The translations under genes were made by a program, and so were the position numbers. The notes under the pieces are model-generated. The model had not been told where the DNA came from, ran no database searches, and saw only the letters and a program-made list of their open reading frames with translations. DNA of 64,000 nucleotides from Bordetella parapertussis. Lineage in GTDB: Bacteria > Pseudomonadota > Gammaproteobacteria > Burkholderiales > SG8-39. The stretch covers positions 47,139-111,138 of the forward strand of contig CAMAXP010000010.1 in the NCBI GenBank assembly GCA_945862265.1, read 5' to 3'. Of this stretch, positions 1-9,308 are shown one piece after another (within the stretch, counting starts at the first letter, position 1; each line of letters opens with the position of its first letter).

Positions 1-1236
1 GACCATCTCTGGGTCATGGGGTTGAGCGCGGACGCCTGGCCACTGGCCGCACGCCCGACACCCTTCCTGCCGCTTGCGTTGCAACGCGCAGCCGGTCTTC
101 CGGAATCTTCGGCCGAGGCCTCGCTCGCCCTCGACCGGCGCATCACTGAGGGCTGGCTCACGGCTGCGGGGGAGGTCGTGATTTCCCATCCCACTCGCGA
201 GGCCGACCGGGCGCTGGCGCCGAGTCCGCTCATCGCTGCAATTGCGGAAAGCGATCTCCAGTTGACTGCGTATCCCTCCTGGCGCGACGTGTTGTTTGCG
301 AGCCGAAAAATCGAACGGATTGCTGATGCCCAGGCGCCGGCATTCCCCTCGCGGGAAGCGAGGGGAGGTAGCGCGTTGATTCGCGACCAGGCTGCGTGCC
401 CCTTCCGGGCCTTCGCGCTTCACCGCCTGGGATCGGAAGCGCTCGAGGCGCCGCATGCGGGCCTCGATGCGCTGGAGCGTGGATCCCTCGTGCACAGGGT
501 GCTAGCCCGTGCCTGGGAACAGCTCGAGACCAAGCATGCGTTGGACACCCTCCCCGACGAAGAGCTGCGCATGTTGCTGGCCGCTGCGGCAGACGAGGCG
601 GTGGCGCGCCAAAAGCGCGATCGTCCCGCTACGCTCGGGGGACGCTTTGCGGACGTCGAAAGGCGTCGCCTTGCCCGTCTCGCTTTCGACTGGCTCCAGC
701 TCGAAAAAGTGCGCGGCGATTTCAGCGTATTTGCAATCGAGGACAAGCGATCGATTGCCATCGGAGGGCTGCAGCTCAACGGGCGGCTGGACCGGGTGGA
801 CGAGTCCCCGGACGGGCAGCGCGTTGTCATCGACTACAAGACGCGCGCGCCTGCGGCGGGAACCTGGCTGGGCGAGCGTCCCGATGAACCGCAACTGCCG
901 CTCTACCTGGTCGCGGCGGAACCGGGCGCCACTGCGATTGCGTTCGCGCAGGTCAGGGCCAATGACATGAAGTTCGTGGCGCTGGCCGCCGGCAAGGGCA
1001 TCCTGCCGGGCGCACGCACGCTGCCCGATGGCCGGCTCAAGCGCGCCGCCGAGTCCTGGGAGGCGCAGCTTGCCGCGTGGCGTGAGGAACTCGAGCGCCT
1101 CGCCAGCGACTTCGCTGCAGGGCGGGCAGGCGTTTACCCGAAGCCCGGTGCCTGCGAATACTGCGACCAGAAACCCCTGTGCCGCATCCACGAGCGGGTA
1201 GGCGGGCTCGCGGAGGATGGCGAGGAGGCCGCATGA
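1..1236 (+). CDS. AddB-like PD-(D/E)XK nuclease, DNA repair (5' truncated)
   Basis: The reading frame is open from base 1 (DHLWVMGLSADAW), so the gene is cut by the window edge and the ATG at 16 is internal. The visible 411 residues are the C-terminal part of an AddB/RecB-like nuclease. LDRVD (about 263-267) and VIDYKT (about 276-281) supply the acidic residues and Lys of the PD-(D/E)XK site. Cys133 together with C385-x2-C388-x5-C394 has the spacing of the 4Fe-4S staple found in AddB-type nuclease domains. It overlaps the downstream helicase by ATGA, which implies translational coupling and a two-subunit helicase-nuclease for double-strand-break repair. Exact subfamily is inferred. Confidence 0.85.
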   Translation, partial: DHLWVMGLSADAWPLAARPTPFLPLALQRAAGLPESSAEASLALDRRITEGWLTAAGEVVISHPTREADRALAPSPLIAAIAESDLQLTAYPSWRDVLFASRKIERIADAQAPAFPSREARGGSALIRDQAACPFRAFALHRLGSEALEAPHAGLDALERGSLVHRVLARAWEQLETKHALDTLPDEELRMLLAAAADEAVARQKRDRPATLGGRFADVERRRLARLAFDWLQLEKVRGDFSVFAIEDKRSIAIGGLQLNGRLDRVDESPDGQRVVIDYKTRAPAAGTWLGERPDEPQLPLYLVAAEPGATAIAFAQVRANDMKFVALAAGKGILPGARTLPDGRLKRAAESWEAQLAAWREELERLASDFAAGRAGVYPKPGACEYCDQKPLCRIHERVGGLAEDGEEAA

Positions 1237-4200
1237 CGGCACAGCTGCCCCCGGATGCCGCTGAGCGTGCCCGCGCGCTGGACCCCCGGCGCTCCTTCAT
1301 CGTCCAGGCGCCGGCCGGCTCCGGCAAGACCGAACTGCTGATCCGGCGATATCTCGCATTGCTCGCGGTGGTGGACGATCCCGAGGAAATCGTCGCGATC
1401 ACGTTTACCCGCAAGGCTGCAGCCGAAATGCGCCAGCGGGTCCTGAAAAAGCTCGAAGAGGCGGGCGATCCGCTTGCGCAGAATCCCGCTCGGCTGCGTA
1501 TCCAGACGATCGATTCGCTGTGCGCCTCGCTCACCCGCCAGATGCCGATGCTCTCGAAGTTCGGCGCGCAGCCTGAAAGCATCGACGACGCGCGGGAGCT
1601 CTACGACGAGGCCGCGCTTGCGACCATCGCGCTTGTCGAAAGCGCCGCGGCCGAGGATACCCCCGGCCGGCGCGTTGCACAGCAGGTGGAGCGCCTCCTC
1701 GAGCATCTCGACAATGACGTTGGCCGGGTACGGGGGCTGCTGTCCGACATGCTCGCGCGCCGTGACCACTGGGTTCGCCACCTCGCGCGCATGGAGCGCA
1801 CCGACCTGGAGTCCGCGCTTGAGGCAGAGCGCCTGCGCGTTGTCTCGCATGCGCAAGCGCTCTACCCGGGGACGGACCCCGGGGATCCGGATGCTTGGAA
1901 GGCACTTGCCGAGTCCCTGCTGACCAAGGAAGGCGGGTGGCGCAAGCGCTCTGCAGAGGCCAAGCGCTATGCCGAAGAAGGGGCCGTGCGCGAACCCCTG
2001 CGCACGATCCTTCAGGCGGTGCTGGCCCTGCCGCCTGCACAGTATTCGGACGAGCAGGCTGCCGTGCTCGCCGCCATCGGTGCGGTGCTGCCGCACGCCA
2101 TTGCGCAGCTCAAGCTCGTTTTCCAGGCGCGCGGCCAGGTGGATTTCACGGAGATCTCCCAGTGCGCGCTGCGTGCGCTGGGTGCGGAAGGCGAACCCAC
2201 CGACCTGGCGCTCGCGCTCGACTACCGTATCCGCCACCTGCTGATCGACGAGTTCCAGGACACATCCATCAGCCAGTACGAACTGGTGTCCAGGCTCACC
2301 GAGGGCTGGGAACCGGAGGACGGGCGCACCTTGCTTGCGGTCGGCGATCCGATGCAGTCGATCTACCGTTTCCGCGAGGCGGAGGTGGGCCTCTTCCTGC
2401 AGGCCAGGGGCACGGGAATCGGCTCGGTCGCATTGGAGCCGCTTGAGCTGCGCGCAAACTTCCGTTCGCAGGCGGGCATTGTGCAGTGGGTCAATTCGGC
2501 CTTCGCGCGGGTGATGCCGGCAAGGGAGGATGCGGTCACCGGGGCTGTGGCCTATGCCGCATCGGTGCCCGTGCATCCTGCGTTGCAGGGCGAGGCGGTG
2601 ACGGTGCATCCTTTCTTTGACAAGGACTATGCCGGGGAGGCTGCCAGGGTCGTCGAGCTGGTGCGCAAGACGCAAGCCGAGGATTCCGTCGCCACGATAG
2701 CCATCCTCGTGCGCACTCGGAGCCACCTCGCCGAGATCGTGCCGCAGCTCCAATCCGCCGGCCTCGCGTTTCGTGCCGTGGAGATCGAAGCGCTCGCAGA
2801 ACGACCGGTCGTCCAGGACCTGCTCGCGCTCACGCGTGCGTTGTCGCATCCGGCCGACCGGCTGGCCTGGCTCTCGGTGCTGCGTGCGCCGTGGTGCGGG
2901 CTCATGCTCGAAGACCTTGCCGGCCTCGCGGAGGGCGCCGAGCACACCGTATTCGAACTGATGCAGGACGCCGATCGCGTGGCGCGTTTGTCGTCCGACG
3001 GCTGCATGCGTCTCGAGCGCGTCCGGGCCATCCTGCTTCCGTGCGTTGCGAACCGGTTGCGGTCGACGCTGCGCGACAGCGTGGAGGCAGCGTGGCTCGC
3101 GCTCGGCGGACCGGCCTGCGTCGAGGATCAGACGGACCTGGAAGACGCGGGAATCTACCTTGACCACCTTGAGGCGCACGAGCGGGCGGGCGCGGTGGAG
3201 GCCTCGTTCGAGGCGGGACTGGAAAAACTCTTTGCGCTTGCCGATGTGCACGCCGACGAACACCTGCAAATCATGACGATGCACAAGGCGAAGGGCCTTG
3301 AGTTCGATCACGTGATCCTGCCTGGTCTCGCGCGTATGCCACGCAATGACGACAAGAAGCTGCTCCTCTGGGCCGAGACGGCCGCGCAAGCGAGATCCGG
3401 ACTGCTGCTTGCGCCGATCCAGGAGGCCGGGGCCGAGACGGATCCGATCTACGCCTGGCTGCAGCGCCTCGATTCGGAGAAGTCCGCGCTCGAGTCTGCG
3501 CGCCTTCTGTACGTTGCAGCCACGCGTGCAAGACAGCGCCTTCATCTTCTTGGGGACGTGCGCCTCAAGGATGGTGCGGTCCGCCTGCCGGCTTCCAATA
3601 CCCTGCTCGGGAAACTCTGGCCGGTGGTGGGGGACGCATTCGACCGGGCTGTGCCTTTGCACGCGGCGCAAGTGCCTGCAACAGACAGCGCTTCCGGCCT
3701 GCCAGACCAGTCGCTCGTGCGCATGTCAGCCGCATGGAGCATGCCGGCCATGCCTGCGGGCGCGCAGTGGGCGGCCCCGGCCGAGGAGGCTCGGGTGCAG
3801 GACGACATCGAATTCTCCTGGGCCGGCGAGACGGCCCGCCATGTGGGATCGGTCGTGCATCGCTGGCTGCAGCGGATTGCCGAGGACGGGCTCCACGGCT
3901 GGGATGCCGCTCGTGTGGCCTCGCTGGCCGCGCAGTTTGGGAAGGAACTGGCCGCGCGCGGCGTGGCGCCGGGCGAAATCGTGGCCGCGCGCGAAATCGT
4001 GGTCGCTGCGCTTTCGGGTGCGGTGCTCGATGAGCGCGGTCGCTGGCTGCTCGGGCCGAGGGACGAAGGCGCCAGCGAATTGCGGTTGCGCACATTCCGG
4101 GATGGCCGGTTGCGCACGCTTGTGATCGACCGGACATTTGTCGTGGATGGAAAGCGCTGGATCGTCGACTACAAGACCAGTCGCCACGAGGGCGCCGGGC

Positions 4201-4331
4201 TCGAAGCCTTCCTGGAAAGGGAGAAGGAGCGCTATGCGCCCCAGCTGGCCCGCTATGCCGCAGCATTGGGCGGGACGCGCCTGGGCCTGTATTTCCCGAT
4301 GTTGCGGGGCTGGAAAGCCTGGGATGGCTGA
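1233..4331 (+). CDS. UvrD/AddA-like helicase-nuclease
   Basis: A 1032-residue superfamily-1 helicase. Visible motifs in order: Walker A GSGKT (29-33), TFTRKAAAEMR, Walker B LLIDEFQD (about 337-343), GDPMQSIYRFR, LRANFRS, TMHKAKGLEFDHV and YVAATRARQRL. The C-terminal third carries a RecB-type nuclease domain with an early His (GSVVHRWL) and IVDYKTSRH (D979, K981). The start is the ATG at 1233, which overlaps the stop of the AddB-like gene; an in-frame upstream start at 1179 would lie inside that gene. It should unwind and resect DNA ends with its partner. All key helicase and nuclease residues are present. Confidence 0.9.
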   Translation: MTAQLPPDAAERARALDPRRSFIVQAPAGSGKTELLIRRYLALLAVVDDPEEIVAITFTRKAAAEMRQRVLKKLEEAGDPLAQNPARLRIQTIDSLCASLTRQMPMLSKFGAQPESIDDARELYDEAALATIALVESAAAEDTPGRRVAQQVERLLEHLDNDVGRVRGLLSDMLARRDHWVRHLARMERTDLESALEAERLRVVSHAQALYPGTDPGDPDAWKALAESLLTKEGGWRKRSAEAKRYAEEGAVREPLRTILQAVLALPPAQYSDEQAAVLAAIGAVLPHAIAQLKLVFQARGQVDFTEISQCALRALGAEGEPTDLALALDYRIRHLLIDEFQDTSISQYELVSRLTEGWEPEDGRTLLAVGDPMQSIYRFREAEVGLFLQARGTGIGSVALEPLELRANFRSQAGIVQWVNSAFARVMPAREDAVTGAVAYAASVPVHPALQGEAVTVHPFFDKDYAGEAARVVELVRKTQAEDSVATIAILVRTRSHLAEIVPQLQSAGLAFRAVEIEALAERPVVQDLLALTRALSHPADRLAWLSVLRAPWCGLMLEDLAGLAEGAEHTVFELMQDADRVARLSSDGCMRLERVRAILLPCVANRLRSTLRDSVEAAWLALGGPACVEDQTDLEDAGIYLDHLEAHERAGAVEASFEAGLEKLFALADVHADEHLQIMTMHKAKGLEFDHVILPGLARMPRNDDKKLLLWAETAAQARSGLLLAPIQEAGAETDPIYAWLQRLDSEKSALESARLLYVAATRARQRLHLLGDVRLKDGAVRLPASNTLLGKLWPVVGDAFDRAVPLHAAQVPATDSASGLPDQSLVRMSAAWSMPAMPAGAQWAAPAEEARVQDDIEFSWAGETARHVGSVVHRWLQRIAEDGLHGWDAARVASLAAQFGKELAARGVAPGEIVAAREIVVAALSGAVLDERGRWLLGPRDEGASELRLRTFRDGRLRTLVIDRTFVVDGKRWIVDYKTSRHEGAGLEAFLEREKERYAPQLARYAAALGGTRLGLYFPMLRGWKAWDG

Positions 4332-4372
4332 GCGGAAAAAGCGCATAATGGTGCAGCGCGGAGACCAGACTC

Positions 4373-5152
4373 ATGCTTAGGTCAGCCCTTATCCTCCTTG
4401 CCGCGATCCTCGCGGGATGCTCCACCAATCTGGTGACCGGGCGGGACCAGATCGTCGCCATCCCGGCAGTGCAGGCGCACGCGTCGATCGGCTACGCGCT
4501 GTCCTCGGGCGCACAGAAAATCGCGGGCCTGCCGTGCGGCGAGGTGTGTCGTGACCAAGTACGCGCAGCGGCGTTTGCATTGCAGGCGGCCCGTGTCGGG
4601 GAGGGTCTGCAGCAGGCGGCACGCCGCATGGCGCCTGACCTGTTCGAGCGCATCGAGTCTTTCGAGATTGGCGTGCAGGCGAGCCTTGGGGTAGCCAGTG
4701 GATCAAGCGCGCGTGGGCAGATCGCGCTCGGCGCCGGACTTGCCCGCCTCGAGCCGAGCGACGACGTGACCGCGTTCCTCATCGCGCGCGAGATGGCCCA
4801 CGTGATCGCGCGCCATGACGAGGAGGATTCCGGCGCACGCATGTTCTCGTCGGGGGTCACAACGCTGATCCCGGGCTACAACCTCATAGCCAAGCTGATC
4901 GCATCGGTGCTCGGGTCGGGGGCGATGGTGCGCAGCTGGGCGCTCCAGCAGCGTCGCGAGGCGGACGAAATCGCGATTGCGCTGCTCGAGCTCACCGGGC
5001 GTTCCGCGGGGCGCATTGCGCAGGGCCTGGCCTCGGGCATCGATGCCGGGCAACTGGCCGAAGACGACTGGGCCGTGAGGTACCGGGAATCCGCCGAGCG
5101 CCTAGTGCTGCTCTCGCAACTGCCTCCCCGGTACGCGGAGTTCGGGGAGTAG
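4373..5152 (+). CDS. M48-like lipoprotein with degenerate HExxH
   Basis: 259 residues with a lipoprotein signal: hydrophobic residues 5-14 followed by a lipobox ending LAGC (Cys16). The N-terminus (CSTNLVTGRDQ) and fold resemble M48 peptidase lipoproteins of the YggG/LoiP kind. The zinc motif, however, reads REMAH (R139, E140, H143) instead of HExxH, so the first His ligand is replaced by Arg; the distal Glu region (QRREADEIA) is kept. It is therefore probably a membrane-anchored pseudopeptidase. A CATAAT-like -10 lies near 4354. It stands alone between the repair genes and an MFS gene. Confidence 0.72.
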   Translation: MLRSALILLAAILAGCSTNLVTGRDQIVAIPAVQAHASIGYALSSGAQKIAGLPCGEVCRDQVRAAAFALQAARVGEGLQQAARRMAPDLFERIESFEIGVQASLGVASGSSARGQIALGAGLARLEPSDDVTAFLIAREMAHVIARHDEEDSGARMFSSGVTTLIPGYNLIAKLIASVLGSGAMVRSWALQQRREADEIAIALLELTGRSAGRIAQGLASGIDAGQLAEDDWAVRYRESAERLVLLSQLPPRYAEFGE

Positions 5153-5238
5153 GGGCAAGCGACCCTGGTCGCGTCAAGGCCATCAATTCGCAGCGGCAGG
5201 CTTTTCCCCGGCGGAACTCGGGGATAATCCCATCTATC

Positions 5239-6474
5239 ATGAAACGCGAAAACCTTTCCCGCGCGCAGAGCTGGGCCATCCTCGGCGGGGCGGCCGTGAT
5301 GCTGAGCCTTGCAATGGGCATGCGCCAAAGCTGGGGCCTCTTCCAGCCCCACATGATCCGCGACATCGGCATCACGGCCGCGGACTTCTCCCTCGCGATA
5401 GCGATCCAGAACATCGTATGGGGTATCACGCAGCCATTCGTCGGGATGTTTGCCGACCGCCACGGAGTCCGCCCGGTCGTGCTGGCCGGCGTCACCATTT
5501 ACGCGCTGGGCATCGTGATCAGCATCTTCGCGCACTCCGTATTCGTGTTTACGTTCGGTGCCGGGATATGCATCGGCCTGGCGCTTTCCTGTACCGCGTC
5601 AAACATCGCGATGAACGTCACCGCGCGCACAGCCACGCCCGCCAAGCGCATGGTCGCGATGGGCACCGTATCGGCAATCGGGTCGCTCGGCCTGACCATT
5701 GCCTCGCCCCTCGCGCAGACGCTGATCACCACCAGTGGCTGGCAGGTGGCGATGGTGGGCTTCCTCGCGCTCGTCGTGGTCATGGTGCCGGCGGCCTTTT
5801 TTGCGGGCGGCGCCGACAAGATCGAGACGGAGGTGTCCACGGGCGTGCCCCAGTCGGTGAGCCAGGCCGTCAGGGAGGCCATGGGCCACTCGGGTTACGT
5901 GGTGCTCGCCGTGGCGTTTTTCGTGTGCGGCCTGCAGTTGGTGTTCATTACGACGCACCTGCCTACCTACCTGGCGATCTGCGGCATGGATCCCTCGGTG
6001 GGCGCGAATGCGCTTGCGCTGGTCGGCCTGTTCAACGTGATCGGGTCCTACCTGTTCGGCTGGCTTGGCGGGCTCTACTCGAAGCGCATGCTGCTGGGTG
6101 GCATCTACGTGCTGCGGTCGCTGTGCATCACGGCGTATTTCCTTGTGCCGCCAACGCCGACCTCGACGCTGGTGTTCGCTGCAGCCATGGGCACTCTGTG
6201 GCTGGGGGTGGTGCCGCTCGTGAGCGGGCTGGTGGTGCACCTCTTCGGCCTGCGCTACATGGCCACGCTGTCGGGAATCGCGTTCTTCAGCCACCAGGTC
6301 GGGTCGTTTTTCGGTGCCTGGGGCGGCGGGCTCATCTACAGCACGCTCGGCAATTACGATCGCGCATGGCAGGGCGCTGTGGCCATCGGCATCCTCGCCG
6401 GCCTCTTCCAGATGACCATGAACGTGCGCCCTTCGGCGCGCATTGCGGCAGAGCGGGGCGCGGTAGCCGCCTAG
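5239..6474 (+). CDS. MFS transporter
   Basis: A 411-residue polytopic membrane protein with about 12 hydrophobic segments. FADRHGVRP after segment 2 is the classic MFS loop motif. The overall pattern resembles the oxalate/formate-antiporter and monocarboxylate branches, so an organic anion is a plausible substrate, but that is inference. No Shine-Dalgarno is visible; GATAAT at 5223-5228 places a likely transcription start about 4 nt before the ATG, so the message may be almost leaderless. A CCCCG/CGGGG hairpin lies just upstream. Confidence 0.85.
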   Translation: MKRENLSRAQSWAILGGAAVMLSLAMGMRQSWGLFQPHMIRDIGITAADFSLAIAIQNIVWGITQPFVGMFADRHGVRPVVLAGVTIYALGIVISIFAHSVFVFTFGAGICIGLALSCTASNIAMNVTARTATPAKRMVAMGTVSAIGSLGLTIASPLAQTLITTSGWQVAMVGFLALVVVMVPAAFFAGGADKIETEVSTGVPQSVSQAVREAMGHSGYVVLAVAFFVCGLQLVFITTHLPTYLAICGMDPSVGANALALVGLFNVIGSYLFGWLGGLYSKRMLLGGIYVLRSLCITAYFLVPPTPTSTLVFAAAMGTLWLGVVPLVSGLVVHLFGLRYMATLSGIAFFSHQVGSFFGAWGGGLIYSTLGNYDRAWQGAVAIGILAGLFQMTMNVRPSARIAAERGAVAA

Positions 6475-6585
6475 GCTGCAGTCGAGCACCCTTTCACCGA
6501 AGGTTTCGCCGGGCCTTCCAGGCCGATTTATTTGCCATAAATAGAAAAATTACAATGGCCAGGTGCCTCGAGGCGTTGCGCCCGA

Positions 6586-7509
6586 CTAGGCGTGCGAGTA
6601 AAGCGGCAGGCCCGCTGACGGCAGGTCGGCCTCGAGGATCGAGCCGGTTTCGGATTCGGTCAGCACCAGGGTCGAAGTGCCGGGCCTGAAAGCGACGTTG
6701 GTCACCGCTGGACCCGCCGGGCTGCGCACGAAATGCGTGACCTCGCCACGGGGGTTGAGCACGAACGCTCCGCCCAGGCTTGCGTGCGCGACCACCAGCC
6801 GGCCGTCCGCCGCCATCGCCATCCCGTCCGGGCCACTGGTGCCGAAGAACGTGCGGAACGCCCCCACCTTTGAAATCGAGCCGTCGGCGAGCAGGGGGCC
6901 GCGCCACACCGCATTGCCGCGGGTGACCGCCACAAACAGCGTCCGCCCGCGGGCGTCGAGCGCGATACCGTTGGGGCTGGGCACGGTGTGCAGCAGCAGG
7001 TCGAGCCGGCCGTCGGGTCGCAAGCGGTAGACCCGCCCGGTGGGGTCGTGCAGCCCGGTCTGTCCCTGGTCGGTGAAGTAGCAGGTGCCTTCGGCATCGA
7101 AGGTGAGGTCGTTCAGTCCCTTGAACGATTCGCTGTTGCGGTGGCCCTTGATCGTTTCGGGCGTGCCTTTCGCGGGGTCGATCCGGAGCAGCCCGCGGCG
7201 ATAGTCGGTCACCCAAAGGCTGCCGTCACGATGGATGGCGATACCGTTGGGCCAGCCGTTTTCGTACTCGGCCACCAGCGCCCAGTCGAGCGCCGGCGAA
7301 ATGCGGAAAATGCGCCCGCTCGGGATGTCGGTGATGTAGAGGTTGCCCGCCCGGTCGAAGGCGGGGCCTTCGATGAAGCTGTCGGTGAGCAGCCCGGGTT
7401 TGTTCGCGTTCGCCCAGTCGGAGGGTTCCGGCCGGCGCAGCCGGTCCGGCATCCTGGTGAGGACGCGCGCCTCGATGACTTCAGGCGCGGTGAAGGACAG
7501 GTTCCACAT
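6586..7509 (-). CDS. SMP-30/gluconolactonase family hydrolase
   Basis: A 307-residue six-bladed propeller of the SMP-30/gluconolaconase/LRE family. Likely metal ligands are visible: Glu in FIEGPAF, Asn in SPNGIAL and Asp in GPDGMAM, within repeated PNGIA/DG blade motifs. The start at 7509 (MWNLSF) overlaps the stop of the upstream Bug gene by one base (ATGA type), so the two are cotranscribed. It probably hydrolyses a sugar-acid or other lactone. Pairing with a periplasmic acid receptor supports a role in sugar-acid or lactone use; the substrate is unknown. Confidence 0.85.
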   Translation of the reverse strand: MWNLSFTAPEVIEARVLTRMPDRLRRPEPSDWANANKPGLLTDSFIEGPAFDRAGNLYITDIPSGRIFRISPALDWALVAEYENGWPNGIAIHRDGSLWVTDYRRGLLRIDPAKGTPETIKGHRNSESFKGLNDLTFDAEGTCYFTDQGQTGLHDPTGRVYRLRPDGRLDLLLHTVPSPNGIALDARGRTLFVAVTRGNAVWRGPLLADGSISKVGAFRTFFGTSGPDGMAMAADGRLVVAHASLGGAFVLNPRGEVTHFVRSPAGPAVTNVAFRPGTSTLVLTESETGSILEADLPSAGLPLYSHA

Positions 7510-8486
7510 CAGTCGACACGTGCTCCCGAAGCCTTCACGATCGGCGCCCACTTGGCGACTTCGCCGCGGATATGCGCGTTTGCCTCTTCCGGCGTGCCGG
7601 GTGCCGGCTCGGCGCCCACGCCGAGGAATTTCTCGCGGGTCTCGGCGCTCTGCAGCACCTTGAGCATTTCGGCGTTGAGCCGGGCGACGATCTCGCGCGG
7701 CGTGGCCGCCGGCACGAGCAGCGCCCACCAGGAGTTGGCTTCGAATCCCGGGAGGCCTGACTCGGCGAACGTCGGCGCGTTCGGCATGGCGCCCGAGCGC
7801 TTGGCGCTGGTCACGCCTATCACCTTCAGCCGTCCCCCCGAGACATTGGTCTGCACCGAGGGGATGTTGTCCATCAGCAGTTGCACATGGCCGCCGACCA
7901 CGTCGACCATCGCCGGGCCCGCGCCCTTGTATGGGATGTGCGTCATCTGGATGCCGGCGAGGTTCTTGAACAATTCGGTGGACAGGTGCGGCGTCGTGCC
8001 GCTGCCCGGCGTAGCGAAGCTGAGCGAGCCCGGTTTCGTCTTCGCCAGCGCAATGAGTTCCTGCACGGTATTGGCCGGCACCGCGGGATGGGCCACAAGG
8101 ATGTTGGGGATGGCCGCGATCATCGTCACTGCCGCCAGGTCCTTGACCGTGTCATAGGGCAGCTTCGAGTAAAGCGTGGCATTGATCGCCATCGTCGTCG
8201 ATGCCGACAGCAGGATCGTGTAACCGTCGGGCGGTGCCTTGGCTGTGAGTTCGGTGGCGAGTGTCGTACCGGCCCCGGCGCGAAAATCGATCACCACCGG
8301 CTGGCCGAGTCCTTCGCCAAGCTTCGGGGCGATCATCCGGCCCAGCACATCACCCGTGCCGCCTGCGGGGAAAGGGATGACAAGGCGCAGTGGCTTGGAG
8401 GGGAAGGGTTGGGCCTGAGCGGCGCAAGCAAAGACGGCGATCGTCAGGGCTGCCGTTCCGGCCAGAATGCGTGCTATTTTTGTCAT
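7509..8486 (-). CDS. TctC/Bug-family solute receptor
   Basis: A 325-residue periplasmic tripartite-tricarboxylate receptor. A signal peptide ends near ACAAQAQP, followed by PFPAGGTGDVLGR (ligand-loop Asp), PPDGYT, HIPYKGAGPAM and a C-terminal GLPGFEANSWW segment, all family marks. AGGAGG lies about 7 nt before the ATG at 8486. It is the first gene of a two-gene operon with the SMP-30 lactonase and so may bind its substrate. No TctA or TctB is nearby. The far upstream in-frame start at 9080 is rejected because the signal peptide begins at 8486. Confidence 0.92.
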   Translation of the reverse strand: MTKIARILAGTAALTIAVFACAAQAQPFPSKPLRLVIPFPAGGTGDVLGRMIAPKLGEGLGQPVVIDFRAGAGTTLATELTAKAPPDGYTILLSASTTMAINATLYSKLPYDTVKDLAAVTMIAAIPNILVAHPAVPANTVQELIALAKTKPGSLSFATPGSGTTPHLSTELFKNLAGIQMTHIPYKGAGPAMVDVVGGHVQLLMDNIPSVQTNVSGGRLKVIGVTSAKRSGAMPNAPTFAESGLPGFEANSWWALLVPAATPREIVARLNAEMLKVLQSAETREKFLGVGAEPAPGTPEEANAHIRGEVAKWAPIVKASGARVD

Positions 8487-8519
8487 GTTGCCTCCTTGCG
8501 AACAGGATACCGGAAATCC

Positions 8520-8674
8520 ATGTCGTGCCTGAAGCCCTTCCTGCTGTGCGTGCTGTCTGGCGTCAGTTCCTCGGCGATCGGCCTGACCTGCCCACCATGG
8601 CGGAGGCGGGGCTGCCGGGATTCGAGGCCGCCGCCGTCTATGCGCTATCCAGGGCCGCCCTTGCTTTTGCCTAA
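8520..8674 (+). pseudogene. Bug receptor relic (both ends fused out of frame)
   Basis: An ATG at 8520 opens a signal-peptide-like stretch (MSCLKPFLLCVLSGVSSSA). From about 8572 a different frame reads DLPTMAEAGLPGFEAAAVYA, the conserved C-terminal region of Bug receptors, then stops at 8674. The roughly 200 residues between are missing and the frame changes, so this is the head and tail of a Bug gene joined by a large deletion. It sits 33 bp from, and divergent to, the intact Bug at 7509-8486. Confidence 0.7.
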
Positions 8675-8715
8675 GTCCGGCCGCAAGTGCACACTTGGGG
8701 CGCGGGAGGCGATGG

Positions 8716-9291
8716 ATGTCGAAGAAGCGGAAAGTCGTCTGGAGCAAGAAGGTCGTGGCGGTGATGTGCTCGCCGCTGTTCTTCGTTGCCAGTCTTGCAG
8801 GCGGAACCCTGCTGGGCGCGGGTCCGCTCGAGTCGGTCGGCGGCCGGGAGATGGCGCGCGGCGACCGCCCCGACCTGCGGATGGCAATCGTGGCTACCGT
8901 GCCGGATCCTGCAAGCCCCGGGGCGGTGCGTGTCGAGCAGGTGGCACTTGCGGCGTTGCCGTTGTTCAAGGAGAAGAGCCCCGGCTTCAGCCTGCTCCCG
9001 CCGCACGCCGAGGGCCGCATCGAGAACCCCTTTTCCGGGGCAGTCACTGAATACAAGGTTCTGCCCGTGGACGGCGGCACGCTGGTGGAGACGACTTTCA
9101 GGCAGGAACTGGTTCGTGTGCGCGCGCGCTACCTTGCCACGCGCACCGAGGTGAAACCGCTTTACACGCATTCCGGGTCGGCGATCGGCGCGCTGCTGCT
9201 CGGGCTCGGCCTCGCCTCCGTTCTGGCGATGATCGGGCGGGTAATGAAATATTCGATCCAGCACCGGGAGGCGCGGGGGCGGTTGGGGTAG
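8716..9291 (+). CDS. Small two-pass membrane protein, unknown
   Basis: 191 residues, family not recognised. A basic N-terminus (MSKKRKVVWSKK) leads into a hydrophobic segment at about 15-36. A soluble middle part of about 110 residues follows, then a second hydrophobic segment (GALLLGLGLASVLAMIG) near 160-176 and a basic tail. This topology puts the middle part outside the cytoplasm. The start at 8716 is chosen because GGGAGG lies about 7 nt upstream. No partner is evident. Confidence 0.65.
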   Translation: MSKKRKVVWSKKVVAVMCSPLFFVASLAGGTLLGAGPLESVGGREMARGDRPDLRMAIVATVPDPASPGAVRVEQVALAALPLFKEKSPGFSLLPPHAEGRIENPFSGAVTEYKVLPVDGGTLVETTFRQELVRVRARYLATRTEVKPLYTHSGSAIGALLLGLGLASVLAMIGRVMKYSIQHREARGRLG

Positions 9292-9306
9292 CGGAGTAAA
9301 CTCCGC
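9291..9306. repeat. 7-2-7 palindrome before MR/MLE gene
   Basis: GCGGAGT-aa-ACTCCGC is a perfect inverted repeat between the stop codon of the membrane protein and the ATG at 9309. The gene that follows has no clear Shine-Dalgarno, so the hairpin or operator could affect its expression. Function is unproven. Confidence 0.45.
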
Positions 9307-9308
9307 GG

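Noticed and set aside
1134..3671. 845-residue open frame on the minus strand
   Set aside because: It lies antisense to the helicase gene, has His/Arg-rich low-complexity composition typical of GC-rich shadow frames, and no recognisable motif.
1..4331. Anti-phage defence system
   Set aside because: The nuclease and helicase match the AddAB-like repair pair; no other defence module is next to it.
7061..7080. Second copy of the GGGACAGACCCC-type repeat
   Set aside because: GGTCTGTCCC here is inside the lactonase coding sequence and has no matching inverted arm.
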